64,000 bases of DNA. It comes from HXMU1420-13 sp034669965. GTDB lineage: Bacteria; Bacteroidota; Rhodothermia; Balneolales; Balneolaceae. The translations under genes and the position numbers were made by a program. Positions within the stretch are counted from its first letter, which is position 1. The number at the start of each line of letters is the position of its first letter. The stretch covers positions 248,001 to 312,000 of the forward strand of contig JAXMOK010000003.1 of assembly GCA_034669965.1 (NCBI GenBank), written 5' to 3'. Below, piece after piece: positions 53,551 to 62,618 of this stretch. The notes under the pieces are model-generated. The model did not search any database. It was not told where the DNA came from and worked only from the letters and a program-made list of their open reading frames with translations.

Positions 53551-53855
53551 GTAGTGTGAAGGTATCCTTCAACGATTTACATAAAGCCTTCGAAAATCGG
53601 GTCAGGCTTGGCATAATGTCGGCCTTGGCGGTGAACGATCATCTCGATTTTAACTCACTTAAAGAATTGCTCGAGGTAACCGATGGCAATCTTGCCACTC
53701 ATTTAAAAAAGCTGGAAAAGGAAGATTTTATACGTGTGGAAAAAACGTTCATCGATCGGAAACCCAACACCAAATACCTGGCCACTAAAGAAGGAAAACA
53801 AGCTTTTACCCAACATTTAAATGTAATGGAGCAAATCATCAATCAGCAAAAATGA
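53547..53855 (+). CDS. Winged-helix DNA-binding regulator (MarR/ArsR-like fold)
   Basis: A 102-residue one-domain regulator. The helix-turn-helix is visible as LDFNSLKELLEVTDGNLATHLKKLEKE, with the wing FIRVEKTFIDRKPNTKYLAT. The N-terminal FENRVRLGIMSAL is the usual lead helix of this family. The start is a GTG that overlaps the preceding membrane-protein gene. Matching inverted repeats occur before that gene and before the next one (53947), so this protein most likely regulates both. The ligand is unknown. Confidence 0.85.
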   Translation: MSSVKVSFNDLHKAFENRVRLGIMSALAVNDHLDFNSLKELLEVTDGNLATHLKKLEKEDFIRVEKTFIDRKPNTKYLATKEGKQAFTQHLNVMEQIINQQK

Positions 53856-53893
53856 ATTTGATTCTATAATAGCGCAAAAAAAATTTACTCATT

Positions 53894-53912
53894 CACTTTG
53901 TAATTAAAAGTG
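53894..53912. promoter_or_regulatory. Dyad (candidate operator) before the second membrane protein gene
   Basis: CACTTT-GTAATTA-AAAGTG, a perfect 6-bp inverted repeat with a 7-base spacer, 34 bases before the ATG at 53947. It matches the 52913 element at 21 of 23 aligned bases. The A/T base pair of the first dyad is replaced by G/C in both halves, so symmetry is kept. Confidence 0.55.
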
Positions 53913-53946
53913 CTTTCTAAAATTATAAAACTTAACTTAAATAAAA

Positions 53947-54543
53947 ATGGTGATCTCTATGGAAAACTCATCTAAACTAAAATCAATAGTCACTTCTCCC
54001 TCATCGCTATCAGAAGCCGCAATAGCTCCGGCAGTTGGTGCCTTTTTGATCATTATGATCCCACTCATTGCCATGCAATTTACTAATGAAGTGGTTTGGA
54101 CGATGTCTGACTTCATCATCGGTTGGACCATCCTGTTTTCGATCGGTTTTGCTTTTCAGGCAATTGGAAGACGAGCCAAAAATAGTAGCTACAAATTTGC
54201 TACCGGAATTGCCGCTTTCACTACCCTATTTGTGATCTGGTCGAATCTGGCGGTTGGAATTATCGGAAATGAGGATAATCCATTGAACCTGATGTATTTT
54301 GGTGTGGTTTTGTTGATGGTGTTCGGTTCTTACATCGCGCAGTTAAAAGCCAAAGCTATGTCGAGAGTATTATTTGCTTCAGCTGTACTACATGCACTTG
54401 TCAGCATCATCGGATTATCCATTTTTAGCACTCAAAATCCGGGCTATACCATCGTAAATGTTGCAATCTTGAACGTTGTTTTAGTAACAATGTGGGCTGT
54501 TTCCGGCTTGTTGTACGGAAAAGCATCTTCAGTGGTAGAGTAA
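53947..54543 (+). CDS. Multi-pass membrane protein, unknown function
   Basis: A 198-residue protein with about five to six hydrophobic helices (IAPAVGAFLIIMIPLIAM, LFSIGFAFQAIGRRAK, GVVLLMVFGSYIAQ, VLHALVSIIGLSIF, VLVTMWAVSGLLYG). No named family is recognised. It sits downstream of the winged-helix gene, with its own dyad in the 91-base gap, and is likely part of the same regulon. The ATG at 53947 and one at 53959 (MENSSKL) are both possible starts. Confidence 0.68.
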   Translation: MVISMENSSKLKSIVTSPSSLSEAAIAPAVGAFLIIMIPLIAMQFTNEVVWTMSDFIIGWTILFSIGFAFQAIGRRAKNSSYKFATGIAAFTTLFVIWSNLAVGIIGNEDNPLNLMYFGVVLLMVFGSYIAQLKAKAMSRVLFASAVLHALVSIIGLSIFSTQNPGYTIVNVAILNVVLVTMWAVSGLLYGKASSVVE

Positions 54544-54657
54544 TTAAATAGGTTGCATTAATGCTTCGGTAGAATTTAATTGATCTAAGATGTGCTTTCT
54601 TTAATCATATAGAATTCTTGACTTCAGTTTACAGAATTTCAATAAACCTCAACGTTC

Positions 54658-55005
54658 ATGAAAATTCAATATCTCGAAATAGTTTCGAACGATGTACAAG
54701 CCGTATGCGATACCTATTCAACCATTCACAAAGTAACTTTTAGCGAACCAGTTGAAGGATTAGGAAATGCGCTAACAACCACTCTCCCCGATGGAAGTAT
54801 GATAGGTGTTCGCAAACCAATGCATGAAACTGAAGTGCCCACAATTCGTCCTTATTGGTTGGTTGATGATGTTCAAAAAGCCTACGATTTAGCATTGAAT
54901 TCCGGGGCTACTGAAGCTCATCCTCCATTAGAAATTCCCGGGATAGGCAAGTTTGCCATTTATATTAATGGTGATTTAATGCAGGGACTCTGGCAAAATA
55001 TCTAG
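54658..55005 (+). CDS. VOC (glyoxalase/bleomycin-resistance-like) family protein
   Basis: A 115-residue single vicinal-oxygen-chelate domain. The beta-alpha-beta-beta-beta repeat is recognisable from YLEIVSNDVQAVCDTYSTIH and from PYWLVDDVQKAYDLALNSGA in the second half. Few His/Glu residues stand at the usual metal positions, so activity as a glyoxalase is uncertain. It precedes a GNAT acetyltransferase by 8 bases, and the two are co-transcribed. Confidence 0.82.
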   Translation: MKIQYLEIVSNDVQAVCDTYSTIHKVTFSEPVEGLGNALTTTLPDGSMIGVRKPMHETEVPTIRPYWLVDDVQKAYDLALNSGATEAHPPLEIPGIGKFAIYINGDLMQGLWQNI

Positions 55006-55013
55006 TCTTTACG

Positions 55014-55526
55014 ATGATCAAGAATCTAATTATCCACACTGAATCATCAGTTGATGAACAGGCAATTCGAGAAGTTATCATAAAAGCTTTTGCTAATCAC
55101 CCATTCAGTAATCAAACCGAGCATTTGATTGTGGATGAACTTAGAAAACAAGATTCGTTAAGCATCTCGCTGGTCGCGGAAATAGAATCGGAAATCTTCG
55201 GGCACATAGCATTTTCTGAAATTCTAGTAAATGAGCAACACGTTAATTGGTATGGACTGGCACCGGTTTCTGTGCACCCAAAGTATCAGAATCGTGGAGT
55301 TGGTTCTGCCTTAATTAAAGCCGGTTTAGAGCAGTTAAAAGAACTTGGAGCAAATGGGTGTGTACTTGTTGGTGAACCCGATTATTACACCCGTTTCGGC
55401 TTTAATCACCAAGATAAATTGACTTTTGAAGGTGTGCCTTTACAATATTTTCTGGCATTGTCGTTTGAAGAAGAATTTCCTGAAGGCGAGGTTAGCTATC
55501 ATTCTGCTTTTACAAAGCATGGGTGA
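55014..55526 (+). CDS. GNAT family N-acetyltransferase
   Basis: A 170-residue acetyltransferase. The acetyl-CoA-binding motif A is VSVHPKYQNRGVGSALIKAG. The C-terminal VLVGEPDYYTRFGF motif (Glu..Tyr..Phe-Gly-Phe) is characteristic of YhbS-type proteins. The acceptor substrate is unknown. It is terminated by the hairpin at 55550, 23 bases after the stop. Confidence 0.88.
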   Translation: MIKNLIIHTESSVDEQAIREVIIKAFANHPFSNQTEHLIVDELRKQDSLSISLVAEIESEIFGHIAFSEILVNEQHVNWYGLAPVSVHPKYQNRGVGSALIKAGLEQLKELGANGCVLVGEPDYYTRFGFNHQDKLTFEGVPLQYFLALSFEEEFPEGEVSYHSAFTKHG

Positions 55527-55549
55527 TAGATTACAGGCATTTAAAAAAA

Positions 55550-55575
55550 AAAAGCCCTCCGCAAAGAGGGCTTTT
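55550..55575. terminator. Bidirectional terminator between GNAT and HD genes
   Basis: Perfect 10-bp stem (AAAAGCCCTC/GAGGGCTTTT) with the loop CGCAAA. An A run upstream and T run downstream make it usable on both strands, for the GNAT gene and for the convergent HD gene. A near copy lies at 56242. Confidence 0.88.
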
Positions 55576-55688
55576 CTGTTATGTCCCTTCTTTTTTAATT
55601 AATGAGTAGTATATACTTCAGAATCTTTCCTTATAGAATAAGTTCAATTTTGAACCAGAGGTTTGGAAGGAGAGTTAAACGATTTAAA

Positions 55689-56207
55689 TCATAAGTGCAC
55701 GCTCTTTGCCTTTTTCCAAAGTGTTTGGTCCCCTTCTTTTAGCACTTCAAGCAATAGTTCTTTTTCGCGTAAATACACTTTTGCAAATCCCGGATCGTAT
55801 TCCATAATACTCGATGTATTCGAAATGATATCTGCTAATTTTATGGTTTTGGCTTCAGGCGAGGCTTTAGCTGTATGCTGGCAATCAATCGCCTTTCGTG
55901 TTTTACGATTACCATCTTCTGGCTTACTAACGTCGGTGAGCATTTCAACCAGATCGCCAATTTCTTGCCCAAACTCGGTATAAATAACATCGAGTGAAAT
56001 GGGTGTATCTTCCACTACATCGTGCAACCAAGCAGCCGCTACCATTGCATCGGTATGCGGAACCGATTCTACGATTCGGGCAACCTCAGCAGGGTGAACA
56101 ATGTAAGCTTCGTTAGTGTACTTTCGCCGTTGATCTATGCTGGCATGTGCCTCGGTAGCAAAGATTCTGGCTTTCTCAATAATATTATTTTCTGAAGATC
56201 TGCTCAT
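55689..56207 (-). CDS. HD-domain hydrolase (SpoT/MESH1-like, possible small alarmone hydrolase)
   Basis: A 172-residue HD-superfamily protein of hydrolase type. Key elements are YIVHPAEVARIV, the HD pair in AAWLHDVVEDTP, the ITDVSKP-like segment (LTDVSKPEDG) and the IKLADIISNT helix. This order matches the hydrolase half of SpoT and the short MESH1/small alarmone hydrolases that degrade (p)ppGpp. No synthetase, TGS or ACT domain is present. A broader HD phosphohydrolase role remains possible. It stands alone between two near-identical terminators, at 55550 and 56242. Confidence 0.82.
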   Translation of the reverse strand: MSRSSENNIIEKARIFATEAHASIDQRRKYTNEAYIVHPAEVARIVESVPHTDAMVAAAWLHDVVEDTPISLDVIYTEFGQEIGDLVEMLTDVSKPEDGNRKTRKAIDCQHTAKASPEAKTIKLADIISNTSSIMEYDPGFAKVYLREKELLLEVLKEGDQTLWKKAKSVHL

Positions 56208-56241
56208 ATTGATTCAAACTTATCGAAGTTCATTAAAACAA

Positions 56242-56267
56242 AAAAGCCCTCCGTAAAGAGGGCTTTT
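56242..56267 (-). terminator. Terminator of the M14 gene (near copy of the one at 55550)
   Basis: Perfect 10-bp stem (AAAAGCCCTC/GAGGGCTTTT) with the loop CGTAAA. It lies 27 bases after the stop of the M14 gene on the minus strand and 34 bases upstream of the HD gene start. It differs from the hairpin at 55550 by one base over 33. Confidence 0.88.
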
Positions 56268-56294
56268 CTGTTTATATAAATAAACGAGTAACTG

Positions 56295-58889
56295 TTAGAA
56301 TCCCTGTAAGATCATCACTGCATTTTGAATAAAGCGCGATGGCCCAACCCAAAACATACGATATTGGGTGTTGTCTAAGATCATCACAACGTGCCCTCGC
56401 CCCATGTCATCCACCACAGCAAAAGCATTGCCTGCAGCTTGTTCTTTATTTTCTGCAGATGCATAGCCCGAAGCTAATACCTCATCAGCATCTTTATGAT
56501 AATAACCCACAGTATGGAATCTCTCGTTAGGCACAATCGCACTCGAACCAAATTTGAGCGAATACAAACGATCCGGCATTCCGAACGCCAATGGATGCGA
56601 ATTATCTATAATACCTTTGAAAGCAGAACCCGGAATTCGGCGTAATCCGGAAGTATCTTCTCGATCTTCGAAGCGGGTGTAAGCTACGGCCGGAACTTCG
56701 TCTGATTTGTCATCTTCTTCATCAGAAGAAACCAATTCTGCAGCTGTTATTCCGGATCGATCTTTGGTTAGCCAAGCACCTGATCCCTCGGTTCCAATTA
56801 GCGTTCCGCCATTGCGAACCCAACTTTTCAATCGCTCAACTGCTGAATCGTTAAATGCTCCACCCCACATTCCGGGCATCAAAATAACGTCGTAGCTATT
56901 TAAGTCGATGTTGTTAAAATCATCGGCTCTTATTCGGGAAATACCAAACTCAGTCCATTGATCGAATAAAAACCAAAGTTGTCCTGCCGTATAAGAATTG
57001 AATGGAGAATCCATCATCAAAGCCACTTTTGGCTCTTCGATCGGGCGCATACTTGGTGATCCCAAATCGCTGCCTTCATCCATTCTACCGGTGTTAAAAC
57101 CTACAACTTCTACATTGGCTACTTGAGCGATTTTAGCCATATCAGAATGTATGCTTTCCGACTTGTGCATGTTGCGACCAACCAGAATTACTAAACTACC
57201 TCGTGAATACATTTCACCATTTTTAGTAAAACCTTTGCGTGCAGTTCTAACTTTATAGCCATGATCCCAAAGCATTGATAACGCTTTTGGGGCGTGACGT
57301 TGGCTCCAGTCGATTACGTATGCATAGCTGGCATTTGCGTTTTCAACGCCGGCAGGATGCGCAACCATTTCACTGAGAGTGTTGGTACTTACGCGGACAT
57401 CGTTGATTGTCCAGGCTGCATCTAAATTATATGCCAAAGGAACCGACCATGTACTCATGTCGTACATCACAGAATCGCGGATTTCCAATTGTCGGCGAAA
57501 CAAAGTATTGATAAATAAATGCGCCGGTTGATCGGTTTTAATGATGAAATCACCCGCTGAAAAGCTACGGCTTGATGCTTCGCCATCCCAATAATCATAT
57601 GCATTGCGAACCGTGAAATCTTCGGTTGCCTGCTCCACTTCCACATTATGCTTCAACATAAGGTTGATCACGTCATAGGTGTAATCATCGGGATTGTTTG
57701 GTAACACATAAGCTTTGGTGCTGCCTTTTTGTGTGGATTGAGAACGTGCATCCTTGAAGTAAGAAAGCAACTCATTTCGGTTTTCTACCGAGGTTTTTAC
57801 AATAGAAACACCGTTTTTGTAATGATCGAATACACGCTGACGTAAAGTAAGTACGTAGCCATCGTTGGTTTCTACGGCGCGACCACCACGACTGTGTCCA
57901 CCCTGCTCTGCTAGCATCCCAATTCCGCCCATTATACTTGGGTACGAAGATCCATAGCCCGGATAAAAGAAATCGAAGCGTTCTCGTGTTTCGAAATTCA
58001 CTTTGGCTTTATCAAATTCTTCGATGGCGCCACGTCCGAATACATCCGCCCAGTATTCGTAGCCTTCCGGTAATTCATGGTTGCGTGGAGTAGTTCCCGG
58101 CATGGTAAAATAGTTGTTGTTGAAGCCTTGCTCATGAAAATCGATATGAACCTGAGGCATCCACTGCTGATACACGTTAATACGACCTTGCGACTCCGGA
58201 TGAATCAACCAAACCCAATCGCGGTTTAGATCAAACCAGTAATGATTAGTTCGTCCGCCCGGCCAGATTTCATCGTGCTCTAGATCTTCAGCATTGGTAT
58301 TTAGGATATTGGCTTGAGATGATTTGTACCAATACACGTAGCGATCACGTCCGTCAGGGTTAATCATCGGATCGATGATAACAACCGCGTTATCTAGCCA
58401 ATTTGAGGTCTCTGCATCGGTTGCAGCAACCAAACGGTAGGCAGTTTGCATCGCGGCCTCGCTACTTGAAGGCTCGTTGCCATGCACGTTATAGCTCATC
58501 CAAACAACAACGGGTTGAGCGCCAATAGTGGCATCGTTTGGATTGTTTGCCAAATTGAAATTGGCTTCACGAATGGTGTCAAGGTTTTGATGATTTTCTT
58601 CGGATGTAATCACCACATAATTAACGCTGCGATTTTCGTAGGTACGAGCGTACTCGTGAAAGGTGATTTTATCCGATTCTTCGGCTAAAGTTTTCAGGTA
58701 ACCCATAACCTGATGATGGAATGTGTATTCCTCACCTAATTCATATCCCAGATATTCTGCAGGTGATGTAATGGAGCTGTTGTAGCTAACGTCCGCATCA
58801 AATTGGAAACGATCAATCGCCTCCTGAATTTGTGCAGAAGCTTGTGATACAATCAGACTAAAAACAAAGAGTATTGATAGTTTTTTCAT
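56295..58889 (-). CDS. Secreted M14 family zinc carboxypeptidase
   Basis: An 864-residue exported peptidase (signal peptide ending SQASAQ). The M14 zinc site begins with YNVHGNEPSSSE (His136, Glu139), followed by the substrate segment INPDGRDRY. The third ligand lies in QVHIDFHEQGFNNNYF. Beyond the peptidase (to ~residue 370) are ~490 further residues: a beta-rich middle and a Rossmann-like region (~620-860, with YDVILMPGMWGGAFNDSAVE and GGTLIGTEGSGAW) that resembles a class I glutamine-amidotransferase-like fold. Such large M14 proteins are common in marine Bacteroidota. Peptide scavenging is the likely role. Confidence 0.9.
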   Translation of the reverse strand: MKKLSILFVFSLIVSQASAQIQEAIDRFQFDADVSYNSSITSPAEYLGYELGEEYTFHHQVMGYLKTLAEESDKITFHEYARTYENRSVNYVVITSEENHQNLDTIREANFNLANNPNDATIGAQPVVVWMSYNVHGNEPSSSEAAMQTAYRLVAATDAETSNWLDNAVVIIDPMINPDGRDRYVYWYKSSQANILNTNAEDLEHDEIWPGGRTNHYWFDLNRDWVWLIHPESQGRINVYQQWMPQVHIDFHEQGFNNNYFTMPGTTPRNHELPEGYEYWADVFGRGAIEEFDKAKVNFETRERFDFFYPGYGSSYPSIMGGIGMLAEQGGHSRGGRAVETNDGYVLTLRQRVFDHYKNGVSIVKTSVENRNELLSYFKDARSQSTQKGSTKAYVLPNNPDDYTYDVINLMLKHNVEVEQATEDFTVRNAYDYWDGEASSRSFSAGDFIIKTDQPAHLFINTLFRRQLEIRDSVMYDMSTWSVPLAYNLDAAWTINDVRVSTNTLSEMVAHPAGVENANASYAYVIDWSQRHAPKALSMLWDHGYKVRTARKGFTKNGEMYSRGSLVILVGRNMHKSESIHSDMAKIAQVANVEVVGFNTGRMDEGSDLGSPSMRPIEEPKVALMMDSPFNSYTAGQLWFLFDQWTEFGISRIRADDFNNIDLNSYDVILMPGMWGGAFNDSAVERLKSWVRNGGTLIGTEGSGAWLTKDRSGITAAELVSSDEEDDKSDEVPAVAYTRFEDREDTSGLRRIPGSAFKGIIDNSHPLAFGMPDRLYSLKFGSSAIVPNERFHTVGYYHKDADEVLASGYASAENKEQAAGNAFAVVDDMGRGHVVMILDNTQYRMFWVGPSRFIQNAVMILQGF

Positions 58890-58961
58890 GTAGCTGTTCT
58901 GTTTTAAAATTGTACAGAACGGTACACAAAATGTGGGTAAAATGGAGTAAAAACAGATTAA

Positions 58962-61226
58962 TCAGAATACAAATGTATGTGAGTATTTCACCAAAATGGT
59001 TCTTGCCTGAGTGAGTGGCATACGCGGTGCGTCCAACTGATCGCGCATGGTGTTGATCTGTTCGTTAAAAACGATCCAGAAGTCGCGACCTTCGCTGAAA
59101 TTGTATCGGAAACGCAAATTCGCACCTACTAACTCGGCAACATTGCTGTACTGAACAAATGTACTGAGTGAGGCTCTTTTGTTGAAGGCGTATTGAGCAC
59201 GCAGTTGCCCAAGATGAGCAGCATATTCGTTGCCGGTAGCAATATCGTCTTGATTCGCAGGCGTTACCGTTATATTTCGGTTTGAAAATTCGGGGAATTC
59301 AAGAAATGTTACTCCGTAGTTCCCACCTAGTTCAAGATTTGGGCTTACATTCCACTTGGGTTCGAAGTTAAATCCATAACTAATACCATCATATAAACCA
59401 CCGTATTCGAAACCAAAGCCTGCTTGAACCTTTCGACCTTCGTTAGTTTGGTAATCAATTCCAATCTCGTAGGTCTTGTATTCGCCGGATGGCACATGAA
59501 TTCTACTTAGGAGATTAAAATCCTCGCTGTCCATTAAAATCTCGTTGTTATAACGCAGATTCATATTGATGCTGCCATATTGCTTGAATCGAACATCAAA
59601 GCCACCCCAAATAGAGCGCCCAAGCAAATCATAGGTATTATTTGCAGACTGAGTATAAATCACAAAGTCAATATTGTATCTATTTACTATCGAATTATCA
59701 GGAGCAAACCAACCATATGCGAAACGTGTAAAATAATCGGTATTTCCGGTTCTGCGAACGAATCCAATCCCGGGATCATATTCTTCACCCGTACGGTTAA
59801 CGACCAATCGGTAATTAAAGCCGATCGATTTTTGAAGAGTTAAAGCAAGCCTTAAAGCCGTGGTGTTTTCTAAATTTTGCTCTTCAGGTGATTGGCTATT
59901 AATGGTTTGGCTACCCAGTACTTCAAGAAACAGATCGCCAAAAAGGTTAGTCTCTGAATCGAACCCATACACGAAATTATAATCACCATTACCGCCAATT
60001 CGCGACGTAAAGAGCGCACCAACGTTGGATAGTTCATTGATGGTTTTGCGTTGTAATCGAAGAACACCAAAATTTTCGGTGGGAAGACTATCAGAATCTG
60101 CTGTTTGCATGTTTATAACACCAAGATCCCAATCTCCCATTCTACCGGTCATACGAGCTCCACCAAGAATTCTTACCGGATTACCTTCATCGTCTAATCC
60201 AATTTTACGGCTGTAAAACAATCGATTTCTACCGTAAGCAACATCGAATAAACCCGCACGCTCTTGAAAGAATTGCCGTTTTTCAGGGAAAAATAAAGAG
60301 AACCGAGATAGATTAAGTTGCTGATCGTCGGCCTCAACCTGAGCAAAATCGGTATTTACGGTCACATCAAGGGTAAGATTACTATTTAGATTGTACTTCA
60401 TATCGAAACCCACTTCGCGTTGAAAATCGGTTTCAGTCTCATAATCTGTTTCAAGTTCGTTTAAGCCACTTACTCCATTTTGGCCTGCAATAGCATAAGG
60501 CGTAAAGTACAGGGGTTGCTTGCTTTTAACCCCTTCCAACAACACATCCTGAGCCTGCGATGGCTTAGCATTTCCCATATTCCAATTTGGTGGAATAGCA
60601 GGATATATATGCCGCTCGTTGGCGGATGCAATCCATCGATAAACGATCATCCCCATTTCGGCTACGCCATTATTCGATTGAAAGCCAATACTTGAAAAAG
60701 GGATTCTCATTTCGGCATACCACCCGTTTTCATCTCGGGTGGTGGCAACATCCCAAAAAGTATTCCAGCTAGGATTCATTGCATTCGAACCACCACCGAA
60801 GTTGGCATCGTTCGATAGTGCGATATCAACTCGAACCCCACCCGGAGTAGTAAAAAACCAAAGTCCGTTTTCGTTATCGTTAAAGGGATCAAGCACAATA
60901 GCGAATACATCATCATTACTGTATTGATCGCGAGTTAGGGAATTTGTTACGATGGACTCAGGATCTTTGGTGTACATTTCGCCGGCTACATAAATAAAAT
61001 CCTCGTCGTAGGCTACTTTAAAGATCGAAGTCTCGCTCATTTCGCCCATAAAAATGGGTTCGTATTGAACCGCGTTTAACACCTCAACGGTTTCCCAAAC
61101 TTCTTCATCTATTACTCCATCAAGGACAATTGGGGTGTCTATTTTTGTTAATCGAACCTGAGCTTCTACCTCTGCGCTTGCACAAATTATTATTAGTGCT
61201 AAAAAAAGTGATGATATTTTTTTCAA
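58962..61226 (-). CDS. DUF5916 protein with CBM9-like N-terminal domain and outer-membrane barrel
   Basis: A 754-residue exported protein with a signal peptide ending AEVEAQ. The first ~210 residues form a family-9 carbohydrate-binding-like domain (IVLDGVIDEEVWETVE, YVAGEMYTKDPESI, WYAEMRIPFSSIGF). The remainder is DUF5916, including LDVTVNTDFAQVEADDQQLN and FFPEKRQFFQERAGLFD. It ends in long beta strands and KYSHTFVF, a terminal aromatic. DUF5916 proteins are thought to be outer-membrane proteins, but their function is not established. It is 72 bases upstream of the M14 gene on the same strand, so both may be expressed together. Confidence 0.88.
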   Translation of the reverse strand: MKKISSLFLALIIICASAEVEAQVRLTKIDTPIVLDGVIDEEVWETVEVLNAVQYEPIFMGEMSETSIFKVAYDEDFIYVAGEMYTKDPESIVTNSLTRDQYSNDDVFAIVLDPFNDNENGLWFFTTPGGVRVDIALSNDANFGGGSNAMNPSWNTFWDVATTRDENGWYAEMRIPFSSIGFQSNNGVAEMGMIVYRWIASANERHIYPAIPPNWNMGNAKPSQAQDVLLEGVKSKQPLYFTPYAIAGQNGVSGLNELETDYETETDFQREVGFDMKYNLNSNLTLDVTVNTDFAQVEADDQQLNLSRFSLFFPEKRQFFQERAGLFDVAYGRNRLFYSRKIGLDDEGNPVRILGGARMTGRMGDWDLGVINMQTADSDSLPTENFGVLRLQRKTINELSNVGALFTSRIGGNGDYNFVYGFDSETNLFGDLFLEVLGSQTINSQSPEEQNLENTTALRLALTLQKSIGFNYRLVVNRTGEEYDPGIGFVRRTGNTDYFTRFAYGWFAPDNSIVNRYNIDFVIYTQSANNTYDLLGRSIWGGFDVRFKQYGSINMNLRYNNEILMDSEDFNLLSRIHVPSGEYKTYEIGIDYQTNEGRKVQAGFGFEYGGLYDGISYGFNFEPKWNVSPNLELGGNYGVTFLEFPEFSNRNITVTPANQDDIATGNEYAAHLGQLRAQYAFNKRASLSTFVQYSNVAELVGANLRFRYNFSEGRDFWIVFNEQINTMRDQLDAPRMPLTQARTILVKYSHTFVF

Positions 61227-61356
61227 TTCCTTCTCCTAAAGATTTCTTCAAAAATATCACTTTTCTAAGCGGTATCGTTTCCAGTTTGCCAATTTTTACA
61301 CCTCAAAATTACTATAATATGATGCTGAACAGTGTTTTAACTTTTTTTGATATTCA

Positions 61357-62313
61357 ATGAAATCTATTACTTCGCTTCCAACGTTTAAAGATGTGCTTCA
61401 AGCTTCTAAAACAATTGAGCCGTATGCACATAAAACTCCGGTATTACATTCCTCTTTGGTAGACGAAAGAGCAGGGGCACAGCTATTTTTTAAGTGCGAG
61501 AATTTCCAGAAAGTTGGAGCATTTAAATTCCGTGGTGGTTGCAATACCATCATGTCTTTATCGGAAGCCGATGCGCAAAAGGGAGTAGCAACACATTCTT
61601 CGGGAAACCATGCGCAAGCAATTGCATTAGCTGCAAAACTTCGTGGAATTAATGCTTATGTGGTGATGCCCGAAAACGCCCCAAAAGTAAAAGTGGAGGC
61701 CGTTCGAAATTATGGCGCTCAAGTCACATTTTGCGAATCCACATTAGAAGCGCGTGAATCAACCTTGAAAGAAGTGGTTGATCGAACCGGAGCCACTTTT
61801 GTTCACCCTTATAACGATGCACGGGTAATCGCCGGACAAGGAACTTCTGCCAACGAATTTCTTAATTCTAATCCCGATTTGGATGTTCTCCTTACCCCGC
61901 TTGGTGGCGGAGGATTGTTAAGCGGTTCCTCGATTTCGGCGAAAGCTATCAATCCTGAGATTATAGTTATTGGATGTGAGCCTAAACTAGCGGACGATGG
62001 ACTTCGATCATTCAAATCTGGCAAAATAGAACCGGTTTTGCGAACTGATACCATTGCTGACGGGCTTCGAACGTCGGTTGGGGATTTGCCCTTTCAAATC
62101 ATCAAACAAAATGTAGATGATATTGTTACGGTTAGCGAAGAGTCGATTATCGAAGCCATGCGTTTTATCTGGGAACGGATGAAAATTATTATCGAGCCTT
62201 CATGTGCAGTACCGGTAGCTGCCGTTTTTGAAGGCAAAGTGGACGTTCCGAATAAAAAGGTAGGTATTATAATAACCGGTGGTAATGTGGATTTAGGGAA
62301 TCTGCCCTGGTAA
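61357..62313 (+). CDS. Threonine/serine dehydratase (PLP fold type II)
   Basis: A 318-residue PLP enzyme. Lys57 in GAFKFRGGCN is the Schiff-base lysine, SSGNHAQAIA (~80-89) binds the substrate carboxylate, and GGGGLLSG is the phosphate-binding glycine loop. There is no regulatory ACT domain, so it belongs with catabolic threonine dehydratases or serine racemase-like proteins rather than biosynthetic IlvA; the choice of substrate is uncertain. It is divergent from the DUF5916 gene across 130 bases. Confidence 0.92.
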   Translation: MKSITSLPTFKDVLQASKTIEPYAHKTPVLHSSLVDERAGAQLFFKCENFQKVGAFKFRGGCNTIMSLSEADAQKGVATHSSGNHAQAIALAAKLRGINAYVVMPENAPKVKVEAVRNYGAQVTFCESTLEARESTLKEVVDRTGATFVHPYNDARVIAGQGTSANEFLNSNPDLDVLLTPLGGGGLLSGSSISAKAINPEIIVIGCEPKLADDGLRSFKSGKIEPVLRTDTIADGLRTSVGDLPFQIIKQNVDDIVTVSEESIIEAMRFIWERMKIIIEPSCAVPVAAVFEGKVDVPNKKVGIIITGGNVDLGNLPW

Positions 62314-62417
62314 TCCACTTTCACCGATTAAATTTATTTAGTCTATTTGCTCAAAATATCGCGACGATTTACGACCCACCTAATAAGGAGTAAATGAAAA
62401 GTTATAATTATCAGTAG

Positions 62418-62611
62418 ATGCGTAATCCCATAATCATCCGAAATCGTGATTCTACATTGATTGCGGTTTTAATCGTTGTACTGCTCAGTGATGGCTTAAT
62501 GGAATGGAACTCTATGATGAGATGAATACCAGTTGGTTAAACCATTTCCTTTATGCAAGACAAAGCCTTGCTGTGCTCCTAGTTTTAAGTCACAGGCTTA
62601 ATACATCTTGA
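62418..62611 (+). other. Two linked short reading frames, possible remnant of a small membrane protein gene
   Basis: The 305-base gap between the dehydratase and the RND gene holds no convincing gene. It has a 35-residue frame (62418-62525) with a hydrophobic stretch TLIAVLIVVLLSDGL, joined by an ATGA overlap to a 29-residue frame (62522-62611) with SLAVLLVL. Each is short and no ribosome-binding site is seen. It may be decayed coding sequence or chance. No terminator or RNA structure was noticed. Confidence 0.2.
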
Positions 62612-62618
62612 GGTTTGT

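Noticed and set aside
62418..62611. Two short hydrophobic frames as genuine small membrane proteins
   Set aside because: They are 35 and 29 codons long with no ribosome-binding site, family sequence or terminator. They are listed only as a possible remnant.
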